Shown: in pieces, positions 8,165-17,068 of the stretch
Position numbering within the stretch: the first letter of the stretch is position 1
Layout of the letters: every line of letters begins with the position of its first letter
NCBI GenBank assembly: GCA_005888315.1
Contig: VAWH01000067.1
Location: forward strand, 1 to 64,000
Length of the DNA: 64,000 bases
Reading direction: 5' to 3'
From: Actinomycetota bacterium
GTDB lineage: Bacteria > Actinomycetota > Thermoleophilia > Gaiellales > Gaiellaceae
Notes under the pieces: model-generated
The model's input: only the letters and a program-made list of their open reading frames with translations
What the model was told of the DNA's origin: nothing
Database searches by the model: none
Made by a program: the position numbers and the translations under genes

Positions 8165-9328
8165 ATGAGCCCAGTCCAACTCGCCGCAGCTCTCGCCGCC
8201 GTCGTCCTCGTTGCGAGCGTCGTCTCGGTCGAGCTGGGCGTGACGGTTGCGCTGCTGGAGCTGACGCTCGGCGTCGTCGCCGGAAACGCCTTCCACCTGC
8301 ACACGCAGGACTGGCTCGACTTCGTCGCCAAGTTCGCTTCGATCGTTCTCACGTTCCTCGCCGGGATGGAGGTCGATCCGAGCTACATGCGGCGGCGTCT
8401 CGAGGCGTCGCTCGGGATCGGCGTCGTCTCGTTCGTCGGCCCGTTCGTCGTCGCCTCGCTCGTCGCGTACTTCGTGCTCGATTGGAGCACGCGTGCTTCC
8501 TTGATCACGGGGACCGCGCTGTCGACGACGTCGCTCGCGGTGGTCTACGCCGTGCTCGTCGAGCGCGGGCTGACGGACACCGGCGCGGGCAAGCTCCTCA
8601 TGAGCGCGACTTTCGTCACCGACCTCTGCACGGCGCTGGCACTCTCGGCGATCTTCATCAAGCCGAACCTCTGGTTTCCGGCCTTCCTGGTCGTCTCGCT
8701 GGCGTTGATCCTCGTCCTGCCGCGTCTCGCCCCGTGGTTCTTCGGCCGCTACGGCGACCGGGTGATCGAGCCGGAGATCAAGCTCGTGTTCGCGTGCCTC
8801 CTCCTGCTGATGGTGCTCGCGGACGCGTCGAACGGGCACGCGGTCCTACCGGCGTTCGTACTCGGCCTGGTCATGAGCCGCCATTACGCGGAGCACCGCG
8901 AGGAGCAGAAGCGCCTGCGCGTGGTCGCATTCGCCTTCCTGACGCCGTTCTTCTTCCTCAAGGGCGGACTGAACGTCTCGCTCGGCGCTGTCGTGAGGAA
9001 CCTCGGCCTGCTCGCGATCCTGCTTGTGGGCAAGATGCTTCCGAAGCTCGCCTTCATCTATCCCCTCGCCCATCGTGCCGATCGCCGGCACGGGACGTTC
9101 ATCACGCTGCTGATGAGCACAGGACTCACCTTCGGAACGATCTCGTCGCTGTACGGGCTGAACGCCGGGATCATCGACAAGACGCAGTTCTCCCTGCTGG
9201 TCACGGTCGTCGTCCTGTCCGCAGTCGTTCCGACCGCGATCGCGGAACGATGGTTCCTGCCGGACGCCGAGCGGGAGCGCCGAATCGACCGCCGCCTCGC
9301 CTACGCCGAGAGCGAGGAGTTCGTCTAG
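8165..9328 (+). CDS. Kef/CPA2-type cation:proton antiporter
   Basis: The product has 387 residues with about twelve membrane segments and no C-terminal TrkA/RCK domain. Family signatures include ELGVTVALLELTLGVVAGN, FLAGMEVDPSYMRR and the buried-acid stretch SATFVTDLCTALALS. It should exchange Na+ or K+ for protons across the cytoplasmic membrane. The start ATG follows GAGGAGGCCACC. Its last four bases overlap the end of the convergent metallophosphoesterase gene. Confidence 0.9.
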   Translation: MSPVQLAAALAAVVLVASVVSVELGVTVALLELTLGVVAGNAFHLHTQDWLDFVAKFASIVLTFLAGMEVDPSYMRRRLEASLGIGVVSFVGPFVVASLVAYFVLDWSTRASLITGTALSTTSLAVVYAVLVERGLTDTGAGKLLMSATFVTDLCTALALSAIFIKPNLWFPAFLVVSLALILVLPRLAPWFFGRYGDRVIEPEIKLVFACLLLLMVLADASNGHAVLPAFVLGLVMSRHYAEHREEQKRLRVVAFAFLTPFFFLKGGLNVSLGAVVRNLGLLAILLVGKMLPKLAFIYPLAHRADRRHGTFITLLMSTGLTFGTISSLYGLNAGIIDKTQFSLLVTVVVLSAVVPTAIAERWFLPDAERERRIDRRLAYAESEEFV

Positions 9329-10062
9329 ATCGCGCGCAGCCCCTCGGCGCCGAGCTCGAAGACGAAGAAGTCGCGCCGCATCACCTCGACGGCGACGTTG
9401 TAGACGGGCACCTCGCCGATCTCCCCCTCGAAGGTGCCCCGATGGGCGTGCCCGTGGAGGACGACGTCGGGCCGGTGCTCGCCGATCGGCGACGCCATCC
9501 GGTCGGTGCCCAGGAACGCCCAGATTACCCGCGGCTCGCCCTCGAGCGTGGTCGTGGTCGGCGCGTAGTGGAGCAGGACGACCCGGTGGTCGCAGCCTTC
9601 GATCGCCTGGAGCCCGTTTGCGATCGCCTCCACCTCCGCGGTCGTGTCGCGGTACACCTGCCGCAGGATCGGCTCGCCGAAGTCCGGCAGCTGTGAATCC
9701 GGAAAGCCACCGACAAAACCCTTGGTGCCGGCGACGCCGACGCTGGCGCCGTCGACCTCGCAAGTCATCCAGCCCGGGTCGAGCATCGTCACGCCGGCGT
9801 CCTCGAGCAGCGGGACGAGCTCGTCGATCCGGTTCGCGTGCCAGTCGTGGTTGCCGAGCACCGCCACGACGCGCGGCTTCGCGGAGCGGCAGATGTCCGC
9901 GAGCACGGCCGCCTGGTCGGGCTCGCCGTGCGTGGTCAGGTCGCCGGCGAGCAGGATCAGGTCGACGCCGGCGATCCGCGCAAAGGCTTCTTCGACGCGC
10001 TCGCGACTCTCGGGGCTGCAGTGGATGTCGCCCGCCGCGGCGATGCGGATCGGCCTCGCCAT
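9325..10062 (-). CDS. Calcineurin-like metallophosphoesterase
   Basis: The product has 245 residues. All five metal-binding blocks are present in order: GDIH, GDLTTHGE, GNHDWH, a histidine in VVLLHYAP, and HGHAHRG. The family hydrolyses phosphoesters with a two-metal centre; the short size and lack of extra domains leave the substrate open. No signal peptide is seen, so it is cytoplasmic. Confidence 0.88.
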   Translation of the reverse strand: MARPIRIAAAGDIHCSPESRERVEEAFARIAGVDLILLAGDLTTHGEPDQAAVLADICRSAKPRVVAVLGNHDWHANRIDELVPLLEDAGVTMLDPGWMTCEVDGASVGVAGTKGFVGGFPDSQLPDFGEPILRQVYRDTTAEVEAIANGLQAIEGCDHRVVLLHYAPTTTTLEGEPRVIWAFLGTDRMASPIGEHRPDVVLHGHAHRGTFEGEIGEVPVYNVAVEVMRRDFFVFELGAEGLRAI

Positions 10063-10116
10063 CGCCCGAATTCAAGCGGAGCGATTGAGTCGAGCGCGGC
10101 CGGGTACCCCGTAGGC

Positions 10117-10680
10117 GTGCCGGAGCATGAAACGCCTTTCGACGAGCTGCTCGAGACGCTGAAGAACGTCGCGGGCCTGTTACGAGAGTCCGAAGTGCCG
10201 TTCCTGCTCGGCGGCGGGCTCGCCGTCTGGGCCCGCGGTGGGCCGGAGACCGTCCACGACATCGACCTGATGCTGCTGCCCGGCGACGCGGAGCGGGCCC
10301 GGGAAGTCCTCGCGAAGGCCGGTCTGCGCACCGAGGAGCCGCCCGAGGGCTGGCTGTACAAGGCCTACGACGGCGAGGTGATGATCGATCTGATCTTCGG
10401 CCCGTCGGGACAGCCGATCGAGGACGCTGTCTTCGGGCGCGCCGAGGAGCTGAACGTGAACGCGGTGCCGATGCGCGTGATGGCGCTCGAGGACGTGTTC
10501 GTGACGAAGCTGACCGCGATGCGCGAGCACGAGCTCGACTACGAGAGCGTCGTCCAGATGGCCCGTCCCGTCCGGGAGCAGGTCAACTGGGACGAGGTGC
10601 GCCGCCGTACCGACGGCTCCCCGTACGCGGCCGCCTTTTTCACGCTCGGCGAGGAGCTTGGGATCCTGGAGGCGGCGTGA
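10117..10680 (+). CDS. Nucleotidyltransferase-fold protein
   Basis: The product has about 188 residues from GTG 10117. The core reads FLLGGGLAVWARGGPETVHDIDLML, the glycine-rich and DxD pattern of the polymerase-beta-like/MNT nucleotidyltransferase fold, with a later acidic residue in EVMIDLIFG. It resembles stand-alone nucleotidyltransferases found in AbiEii-type or aminoglycoside transferase-like families. No partner toxin or antitoxin gene is adjacent. The stop codon is immediately followed by a copy of the dispersed hairpin repeat. Confidence 0.75.
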   Translation: MPEHETPFDELLETLKNVAGLLRESEVPFLLGGGLAVWARGGPETVHDIDLMLLPGDAERAREVLAKAGLRTEEPPEGWLYKAYDGEVMIDLIFGPSGQPIEDAVFGRAEELNVNAVPMRVMALEDVFVTKLTAMREHELDYESVVQMARPVREQVNWDEVRRRTDGSPYAAAFFTLGEELGILEAA

Positions 10681-10735
10681 GGCGTCGCTTGCGATGCCGT
10701 CCTAGAGGCCGTAGTGGCTTTGCCGCTGCGGCCGT
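10681..10735 (-). repeat. Dispersed double-hairpin repeat, copy A
   Basis: It begins at the base after the stop codon of the preceding gene. Read on the plus strand it shows GGCGTCGCTTGCGATGCC (hairpin 1) then GGCCGTAGTGGCTTTGCCGC and GCGGCCG (hairpin 2). It aligns end to end with the copies at 27867, 27977, 30205, 50527 and 63120. Confidence 0.8.
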
Positions 10736-10786
10736 CCAAACCCGGCGGGTGGGCGACAGCCCATCGGATCTGCTGAAGGCCGCAGC

Positions 10787-11782
10787 ATGAGGATCGTCGT
10801 CACCGGGGCGAGCGGCAACGTCGGCACGAGCGTGCTTGAAGCGCTGTCCGCGGATCCCACGGTCGAATCCGTGCTCGGCCTCGCCCGCCGGCTGCCGGCT
10901 CTCACCCTGCCGAAGGTCGAGTGGGCCGCAGCCGACATCGCGCGCGACGAGCTCGCGCCGCACTTCCGCGGGGCCCACGCCGTCGTCCACCTGGCCTGGG
11001 CGATCCAGCCCTCGCACGAGCTGCGGACCCTTCGACGGATCAACGTCGTCGGCTCGGAGCGGGTCTTCCGCGCCGTCGGCGAGGCGCGCGTGCCCGCGCT
11101 CGTCTACGCCTCTTCCGTCGGCGCCTACTCGCCGGGCCCGAAGGACCGCCGCGTCGACGAGAGCTGGCCGACGAACGGTGTCGAGTCGAGCTTCTACTCG
11201 CGCCACAAGGCCGAGGTCGAGCGGCTCCTCGACCGGTTCGAGCGCGAGCATCCGGAGATCCGGGCCGTCCGCCTGCGGCCAGGACTGATCTTCAAGCGAG
11301 AGTCCGGCGAGGAGCAGCGAAGGCTCTTCGCCGGCCGCCTGTTTCCGCGCGTTCTCGCCCGCAAGGTACCCGCCGTGCCCGAGATACCCCGGCTTCGGTT
11401 CCAGGCCGTGCATTCGCTGGACGTCGGCGACGCCTACCGTCTCGCCCTCTCCAGCGACCTGCGCGGCGCTTTCAACCTCGTGGCGGAACCCGTCCTCGAC
11501 CCTGCTTTGATCGCGCGGCTGCTGGGGGCGCGGACGGTCCGCGTCCCCGCCCGGCTCGCGCGCGTCGCCGCCTGGCTGAGCTGGCGCCTCCATCTGCAGC
11601 CGACTCCCGAGGGCTGGCTCGACCTCGCATTGGCCACGCCCCTCCTCGACGCTTCGCGGGCTCGCACCGAGCTGGGCTGGGAGCCGCGGCACGCAGCGGA
11701 CGCGACCTTCCTCGAGCTCCTCTCCGGAATACGGGAAGGGGCCCGACTGCCGACACCGCCGCTTTCGGCCGGGGTGCCGTGA
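10787..11782 (+). CDS. NAD-dependent epimerase/dehydratase family protein
   Basis: The product is 331 residues of extended short-chain dehydrogenase type. The N-terminus MRIVVTGASGNVGTSVLEAL is the Rossmann nucleotide-binding motif. The catalytic Ser precedes SVGAYSPG and the YxxxK pair is YSRHK. A substrate such as a nucleotide sugar or quinone-type compound cannot be assigned. The stop overlaps the GTG start of mrpE by four bases, so it is probably transcribed and translationally coupled with the antiporter operon, an unusual partner. Confidence 0.85.
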   Translation: MRIVVTGASGNVGTSVLEALSADPTVESVLGLARRLPALTLPKVEWAAADIARDELAPHFRGAHAVVHLAWAIQPSHELRTLRRINVVGSERVFRAVGEARVPALVYASSVGAYSPGPKDRRVDESWPTNGVESSFYSRHKAEVERLLDRFEREHPEIRAVRLRPGLIFKRESGEEQRRLFAGRLFPRVLARKVPAVPEIPRLRFQAVHSLDVGDAYRLALSSDLRGAFNLVAEPVLDPALIARLLGARTVRVPARLARVAAWLSWRLHLQPTPEGWLDLALATPLLDASRARTELGWEPRHAADATFLELLSGIREGARLPTPPLSAGVP

Positions 11783-12249
11783 TCCACGCGCTCCGCTCCT
11801 GGACCCTCTGGTGGCTGGCGCTGCTCGGCCTCTACATCGTCATGGAGGGAACGAACGAGCAGATGGAACTTGCGGCCGGTGCCGGGGCGGCCGCGCTAGG
11901 GGCGACGCTCCTCGAGCTGCTCCGGCGACGAGGGCTGCTTCGCTTGGCGCCCGGCGTCGCGGCGCTTGCCTCGGTCGCTCGCCTGCCGGCACAGATCTTG
12001 CGGGAGTTCTGGATCCTCACGGTCTCGCTCGGGCTCGACCTGGCGGGAATCCGTCGGATCCGCAGCGCCTGGGTCGCGGTTCCGTTCGAGGCGGGCGGCG
12101 ACGATCCGGTGTCGGCCGGCAACCGCGCCTTGCGACCGCTGATCGACAACGTCAGCCCGCTGACGATCGTCGCCGATGTCGACTGCGACCGCGATGTGGC
12201 GCTCAAGCACGACCTCGTGCCCGCGCGCGCCTCCAAGACAGTGCCGTGA
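11779..12249 (+). CDS. mrpE: Mrp Na+/H+ antiporter subunit E
   Basis: The product has 156 residues from a GTG overlapping the previous stop (GTGA). It has two or three N-terminal hydrophobic segments followed by a soluble tail with AWVAVPFEAG, ALRPLIDNVSPLTIVADVD and LVPARAS, a layout typical of MrpE/MnhE. The usual length is about 160. MrpE is a membrane subunit needed for assembly of the multisubunit antiporter. It is first of seven consecutive Mrp-type genes. Confidence 0.85.
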   Translation: MIHALRSWTLWWLALLGLYIVMEGTNEQMELAAGAGAAALGATLLELLRRRGLLRLAPGVAALASVARLPAQILREFWILTVSLGLDLAGIRRIRSAWVAVPFEAGGDDPVSAGNRALRPLIDNVSPLTIVADVDCDRDVALKHDLVPARASKTVP

Positions 12250-12500
12250 ACGTCTGGCTGATCGGGGCGACGGTGCTGCTGGCCGCGCTGCTGCCGTGCG
12301 GCGTTGTGCTGGTCCGCGCGCCGATCCTCGACGCCCTAGTCGCGCTCGAGCTCGTCACAACGCTGGCGACGGTCGCGCTCCTCCTGCTGGCGGAGGGCTA
12401 TCACCGCTCCTCTTATTTCGCAGTTCCGATCGTGCTCGCATTCCTGAACGTCGTCGGCGCGCTGATCTTCGTCCGCTTTCTCGCCGACCGACGTCTGTGA
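12246..12500 (+). CDS. mrpF: Mrp antiporter subunit F
   Basis: The product has 84 residues and three membrane segments, starting at GTG 12246 with a four-base GTGA overlap with mrpE. The segment VRAPILDALVALELVTTLATVALLL and the ending FLNVVGALIFVRFL match MrpF/MnhF, normally about 90 residues. Order E-F-G is as in other Mrp operons. Confidence 0.85.
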   Translation: MNVWLIGATVLLAALLPCGVVLVRAPILDALVALELVTTLATVALLLLAEGYHRSSYFAVPIVLAFLNVVGALIFVRFLADRRL

Positions 12501-12823
12501 CCGTGCGCGATTACGCGGTCGACGCACTCATCGCCGGCGGCGTCGCCGCCGAGCTCGTCTGCTGTCTGGGCTTGCTCGCGATGCGAAACGCGATCGACCG
12601 GCTCCACTACGCGGGCGCCGGGGCGGCGCTGGGGCCTGCGCTGATCGCCGCCGCCGTCTGCGTCCGCGAGGGCTTCGTCTCCTCGGAGGGGCTGAACTCG
12701 CTCCTGACCGCCCTGCTGCTCGCGTTCGGCAGCGCCGCCGTCGCCGGTGCGACCGCGCGGCTGATCCGATTCCGGCAGCGTGGCGGCCTCGAGTCGACGC
12801 CCGCGGAACGGGAGCGCGCCTGA
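12497..12823 (+). CDS. mrpG: Mrp antiporter subunit G
   Basis: The product has 108 residues from GTG 12497 (GTG 12503 possible), again with a GTGA overlap. Three membrane segments include GLLAMRNAIDRLHYAGAGAALGP, whose RNxxDRLHxA-type segment is the MrpG/MnhG hallmark. The C-terminal tail is charged. Its stop shares a base with the next start. Confidence 0.85.
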   Translation: MTVRDYAVDALIAGGVAAELVCCLGLLAMRNAIDRLHYAGAGAALGPALIAAAVCVREGFVSSEGLNSLLTALLLAFGSAAVAGATARLIRFRQRGGLESTPAERERA

Positions 12824-13059
12824 TGGTTCCGCTCCAAGCGACGATCACGATTCTCGTCGCGCTCGGTGCCCTGGCCGTGGCGCTGACGAGCGACCTCGTG
12901 CGGCTCGTGATCGTCAGCAGCGCCTACACGCTGCTGCTCGTCGTCCTCTTCGTCGTCCTGCAGGCCCCCGACGTCGCGCTGTCGATGCTCGTCGTCGGCA
13001 CGATCGGCTACCCGCTCGTCCTGTTCGTGGCGATCCGCCGGGACCGCGCCGATGACTAG
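12823..13059 (+). CDS. DUF4040 / MbhD-like subunit (C-terminal MrpA module as separate gene)
   Basis: The product has 78 residues, three membrane segments and an ATG start overlapping the mrpG stop. QAPDVALSMLVVGTIGYPL corresponds to the APDVALTEAxVG signature of MrpA C-terminal/MbhD modules. The residue that is usually Glu or Gln after T/S is Met here. In canonical Mrp operons this module is fused to the NuoL-like MrpA; here it stands alone, as in MBH-type complexes. Confidence 0.78.
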   Translation: MVPLQATITILVALGALAVALTSDLVRLVIVSSAYTLLLVVLFVVLQAPDVALSMLVVGTIGYPLVLFVAIRRDRADD

Positions 13060-13798
13060 GCGGGTACGCCTCGCACTGTTCGGAGTCGCCGCCTGCGGGT
13101 TGGCTGCGCTGCTGCTCTGGTCGATCACCGGCCTGCCGAAGTTCGGCGACTACCACGGCGCCTACGGGAAGATCCTCAACAAGAGGGCGCCGCAGGAACG
13201 GCAGACCTCGAACGTGGTCGCCGCAGTCGTCTTCGACTACCGCGGGTTCGACACGATGGGCGAGGAGCTGATCCTCTTCGCCGCCGTCATGGGCGTGGCG
13301 ATGCTGCTCCGCGAGCCGCGCGAGGAGGAGGCGCCGGTGCCGGAGGATCCGGTGCGAAGCGACGCCTTACGAGCTTTTGGCGTCTCGTTCGCCGGCGCCA
13401 CGCTCGTGCTCGGCCTCTGGATCGTCGCCCACGGCTACGTGACGCCAGGCGGCGGCTTCCAGGGCGGCGTCGTCCTCGCGGCGGCGTTCCTGCTCGTCTG
13501 GCTCGCGGGCTCGTACCGCGCCTACCGGGGGCTTGCACGAGCGCCGTTTGTCGAGCTCGCGGAAGGCAGCGGGGCAGGCGGCTACGTCGTGATCGGCCTG
13601 TGCGCCCTCTTGATCGGCGACGCGTTCCTGCACAACCTCCTCCCCTACGGCGTCGCCGGCAAGCTCTCTTCCGGGGGCAGCATCCCGCTCCTCAACTGGG
13701 CGTCCGGACTCGAGGTGACAGCGGCGTTCGTGCTGCTCTTCAACGAATTCCTGAGCGAACGGGCGGTGCTGATCGACCCGACGCGGCGCCCGTCGTGA
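13052..13798 (+). CDS. mrpB: Mrp subunit B fused to an MbhE-like (MrpA C-terminal) segment
   Basis: The product has 248 residues, longer than usual MrpB (about 140). Residues about 1-85 carry NVVAAVVFDYRGFDTMGEEL, the motif of the last MrpA C-terminal module (MbhE). The remainder is the MnhB domain with HGYVTPGGGFQGGVVLAAAF. About six membrane segments are seen. It overlaps the upstream gene by eight bases and the downstream mrpC by four. The fusion explains how MrpA-derived modules persist without a full MrpA. Confidence 0.85.
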   Translation: MTRRVRLALFGVAACGLAALLLWSITGLPKFGDYHGAYGKILNKRAPQERQTSNVVAAVVFDYRGFDTMGEELILFAAVMGVAMLLREPREEEAPVPEDPVRSDALRAFGVSFAGATLVLGLWIVAHGYVTPGGGFQGGVVLAAAFLLVWLAGSYRAYRGLARAPFVELAEGSGAGGYVVIGLCALLIGDAFLHNLLPYGVAGKLSSGGSIPLLNWASGLEVTAAFVLLFNEFLSERAVLIDPTRRPS

Positions 13799-14139
13799 GC
13801 TACCTGCCTTTCGTCCTTGCGGCCTGGATCTTCCTCGTCGGGATCTTTGGGATCGTCCGCAGCCGCCATTTCATCCACCTCGTCGTCTGCCTCTCGCTGA
13901 CCCAGTCGTCGACCTACGTGCTGCTGCTCTCGATCGGCTACGTCAAACACGGCGGTGCCCCGATCTTCAAGGACGTCCCGTTGGGCACGAAGGCCGTCGA
14001 CCCGGTCGTCCAGGCACTGACGCTGACCGACATCGTCGTCAGCGTCACCGTCGCCGCGTTGTTGCTCGCGCTGGCAATCCAGGCCAAGAAGCACGCGAAG
14101 ACGATGAATCCGGACGAGCTGAGGCCGGTGCGCGGCTGA
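13795..14139 (+). CDS. mrpC: Mrp antiporter subunit C (NuoK-like)
   Basis: The product has 114 residues from GTG 13795 (GTGA overlap) with three membrane segments. LTQSSTYVLLLSIGYVKHG and DPVVQALTLTDIVVSVTVAALL match MrpC/NuoK. It is expected to lie between the B and D subunits in the membrane arm. Its stop overlaps the mrpD start by one base (TGATG). Confidence 0.88.
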   Translation: MSYLPFVLAAWIFLVGIFGIVRSRHFIHLVVCLSLTQSSTYVLLLSIGYVKHGGAPIFKDVPLGTKAVDPVVQALTLTDIVVSVTVAALLLALAIQAKKHAKTMNPDELRPVRG

Positions 14140-15953
14140 TGGACGTGCTCGTCCCGCTGCCGGTTGCGATCCCGCTCCTGACCGCGGCGGCCCTGACCGC
14201 CTTCGGATATTGGTGCGGCCGGCGCCTTGACGACCTGATCGCGATCGTGGCGACCGCGGCGACGCTCGTGATCTCGCTCCTGCTCGTCTTTCGCTCGAAC
14301 GACCACGACCTCGTCTACTGGTTCGGCGGCTGGAAACCGAGCAACGGTGTTGCGCTCGGGATCTCCTTCACGGTGGATCCCGGCGGCGCGGCCGTCGCGA
14401 CGCTGGTGGCGACGCTCGCGCTCGCCGCGCTCGTCTTCTCGTGGCGGTACTTCGACGAGGTCGGGACGTTGTTCCCCGTCCTGATGCTCGTCTTCGTCGG
14501 CGCGATGTGCGGCTTCGCGCTCGCGGGTGACCTGTTCAACCTGTTCGTGTGGTTCGAGCTGATGAGCGTCGTCGCCTACGCGCTTACGGGCTACGGGGTC
14601 GAGCACGCGGGGCCGCTCGAGGGCGCGATCAACTTCGCGGTCACGAACAGTGTCGGCTCGTTCTGCATCCTCTTCGGGATCGGCTTTCTCTACGCGCGCA
14701 CCGGCGCGCTGAACCTCGCTCAGATCGGCGAGGCGCTCGCCGGGCGACACGCGGACGGGCTCGTGATCGTCGCCTTCACGCTACTCGTCGGAGGTTTCAT
14801 GACCAAGGCGGGCGCGGTGCCGTTCCACTTCTGGCTCTCGGACGCCTACGCCGTCGCGCCCGTGCCGGTCTGCATTCTGCTCGCCGGCGTGATGAGCGAC
14901 CTGGGACTGCATGCGATCGCACGGATCTACTGGACGGGCTTCTCGGGAACGCTGACCGCCGGCGACATCCGGCCGGTGCTCATCGGCTTCGGTCTGGTGA
15001 CGGCGATCATGGGCGGCTTCATGTGCTTCCTTCAGCGCGACCTCAAACGCATGCTCGCGTTCGCGACGATCTCGAACATCGGGGCCGTCCTGGTCGGGAT
15101 CGCGCTGCTGACGAGGAGCGGCCTGGCAAGCTCAATCGTCTACCTGAACACGAACGGACTGCTCCGAGGAGCCGCGTTCGTCGCCGTCGGCATCCTTGTG
15201 CGGAGGTTCAAGAGCGGCGACGAGCTCGACCTGCGCGGCCGGGGCAGGCGCGCGCCGATCGCCGGCGTGGTCTTCGCGGCGGCCGGGCTCGGACTCGCGC
15301 TGCTGCCTCCGTTCGGCCCGTTTCTCGCCAACGCGCTCGTGGTCGATTCCGCGGACACGCTGGGCTATGGCTGGGTGCCGCCGGTCCTCGCGCTCGCGGC
15401 TGTGCTGAGCGCGGGAACGATCCTCCGCGCCGCGGCGCGCATCTTCGGCGGCCTGGGCGAGGCCAAGGATCCCCTCTTCTCGCACGAGCCGGAGGAGTCG
15501 CAGGAGGAGCCCACCGATACGAGACGCGTGAGCCAGCCCCTGCTCTGGATCCCGGCAGCTGCGCTCGCGCTCGTCGGACTCGGCCTCGTGTTCGTCCCTG
15601 AGCTCGCCGGGCACGCACTGAGAAATGCAGGGCGGCTGGTCGATCGCTCGGCGCACGCACGCGAGCTGCTGCACGGCGTGCCGCCGCCCCCGGCCCCGGC
15701 GCCGTCGTACTCACCGAGCGCGGCGGCTTACGCCTACGGCGTCGCCTCGACGCTCGGAGCGCTCGCGTTCGCCGCGTTCGGCCTCTACCGGAGGCGGCTG
15801 CCCATCGTCCTTCGCCGGGCGGCGGCGCGCGTGGCCGACCGTCCGGTCGCCGGGCTGAAGGCGCTTCACAGCGGCGTGGTCGGCGATTACGTGGCCTGGC
15901 TGACGGCAGGCATTGCGGTGCTCGGCGGCGCCGTCGCCGTTGTCGTCCGATGA
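14139..15953 (+). CDS. mrpD: Mrp antiporter subunit D (NuoM/N-like ion-translocating subunit)
   Basis: The product has 604 residues and about fourteen membrane segments. Key conserved residues of the complex I-type antiporter fold are present: the glutamate in NLFVWFELMSVVAYALTGYG and the lysine in GGFMTKAGAVPFHFWLSDAY. It is about 100 residues longer than typical MrpD, with a C-terminal extension containing a hydrophilic Glu-rich loop (EPEESQEEPTD) and two more membrane segments. It is the only NuoL/M/N-type subunit in the operon, so it is probably the main cation/proton pathway. Confidence 0.9.
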   Translation: MDVLVPLPVAIPLLTAAALTAFGYWCGRRLDDLIAIVATAATLVISLLLVFRSNDHDLVYWFGGWKPSNGVALGISFTVDPGGAAVATLVATLALAALVFSWRYFDEVGTLFPVLMLVFVGAMCGFALAGDLFNLFVWFELMSVVAYALTGYGVEHAGPLEGAINFAVTNSVGSFCILFGIGFLYARTGALNLAQIGEALAGRHADGLVIVAFTLLVGGFMTKAGAVPFHFWLSDAYAVAPVPVCILLAGVMSDLGLHAIARIYWTGFSGTLTAGDIRPVLIGFGLVTAIMGGFMCFLQRDLKRMLAFATISNIGAVLVGIALLTRSGLASSIVYLNTNGLLRGAAFVAVGILVRRFKSGDELDLRGRGRRAPIAGVVFAAAGLGLALLPPFGPFLANALVVDSADTLGYGWVPPVLALAAVLSAGTILRAAARIFGGLGEAKDPLFSHEPEESQEEPTDTRRVSQPLLWIPAAALALVGLGLVFVPELAGHALRNAGRLVDRSAHARELLHGVPPPPAPAPSYSPSAAAYAYGVASTLGALAFAAFGLYRRRLPIVLRRAAARVADRPVAGLKALHSGVVGDYVAWLTAGIAVLGGAVAVVVR

Positions 15954-15997
15954 TGTAAGAGGAAGGTGCGGGGTAGCGATTTACAAACTACAGCCCG

Positions 15998-17044
15998 TTA
16001 GGCAGCGTCCGAGATCGCGTCGAGCTCGCGGTTGACCGCAAGCCGCGCGAGCGCCGCGGCCTCGATTTGGCGCACGCGCTCCCGCGTCAACCCGAGCTCG
16101 CGACCGATCGCCTCGAGCGACTTCGGGTCGCGGTCGCCGTTCAGGCCGTAGCGGAGCTTGACGATCTCCCGCTCCCGCTCGGGCAGCTCGGCGACGGCCC
16201 GGCGCAACGCCTTCTCCTGGAGGCTGTAGGTGACCTCTTCCTCCGGTGTCTCCTGATCGGACGCGACGAGCTCACCGAACGAGCCCTCGTTCTCGGCGCC
16301 GATCGGTTTGTCGAGGCTCGTCACCGCACGCGCCGCCTGCCGGACCTCGCGCACCTGCTTCAGCGGCAGCTTGGTCCGCTTCGCAACCTCCTGCTCGGTC
16401 GGCTGCCGGCCGAGCTTCGTCGCCAGCTCGCGCTCGGCCCGGGCGATCTTCTGCTCCCGCTCGACGATGTGAACCGGGATCCGGATCGTCCGCGACTTGT
16501 TCGCGACGCCGCGCTGGACGGCCTGGCGGATCCACCAGGTCGCGTAGGTCGAGAACTTGAAGCCGCGGCGCCAGTCGAACTTCTCGACCGCGCGAATCAG
16601 GCCGATGATCCCTTCCTGGATCAGGTCCAGCAGGTGCAGATCGTGCCCCTGATAGCGCTTTGCGATCGAGACAACGAGTCGGAGGTTCGAGTTGATCATC
16701 CGCTCCTTCGCCTGAGGATCGCCGCGCTCGATCTGCTTCGCGAGCTCGACCTCCTCCTCGGCCGTCAACAGAGGCCACTTCGCTGCCTCGTTCAAAAAGA
16801 GCTGGAGAGCGTCGGTCGTGGCGACCGCGAGGTCGCCGTTCACGAAGGTCGACTCGGCGTCGGTCTCGCTGCGGGCGCAGTCGTCGGTGAGATCGATGTG
16901 ACGGGCGTCGAGCTCGTCGTAGAGGTGAGTCAGCTGCTCTTCGTCGAGCTCGTGCTCCTGGACGAACTCACCGAATTGCGAGAGGTTGAGGCAGCCTTGC
17001 TCCTCCCCCTTCTCCAGCAGCGCCCGGATCTGCTCGTCTGCCAT
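15998..17044 (-). CDS. Sigma-70 family RNA polymerase sigma factor with N-terminal region 1.1-like extension
   Basis: The product has 348 residues from ATG 17044 ([10 protein letters not shown]); an in-frame ATG at 17062 is possible. The first 70 residues form a helical acidic domain ([19 protein letters not shown]) reminiscent of region 1.1. Region 2 contains [38 protein letters not shown] and [13 protein letters not shown]; region 3 has [11 protein letters not shown]; region 4 ends [13 protein letters not shown]. It is a paralogue of the factor at 4587. The C-terminal Mrp gene ends 45 bases away in convergent orientation. Confidence 0.92.
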   Translation of the reverse strand: MADEQIRALLEKGEEQGCLNLSQFGEFVQEHELDEEQLTHLYDELDARHIDLTDDCARSETDAESTFVNGDLAVATTDALQLFLNEAAKWPLLTAEEEVELAKQIERGDPQAKERMINSNLRLVVSIAKRYQGHDLHLLDLIQEGIIGLIRAVEKFDWRRGFKFSTYATWWIRQAVQRGVANKSRTIRIPVHIVEREQKIARAERELATKLGRQPTEQEVAKRTKLPLKQVREVRQAARAVTSLDKPIGAENEGSFGELVASDQETPEEEVTYSLQEKALRRAVAELPEREREIVKLRYGLNGDRDPKSLEAIGRELGLTRERVRQIEAAALARLAVNRELDAISDAA

Positions 17045-17068
17045 CGCCCCATTTTCCCCCAAACCGGC

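Noticed and set aside
14549-15601. 350-codon frame inside mrpD
   Set aside because: Arg-rich shadow frame; mrpD has conserved functional residues along the same interval.
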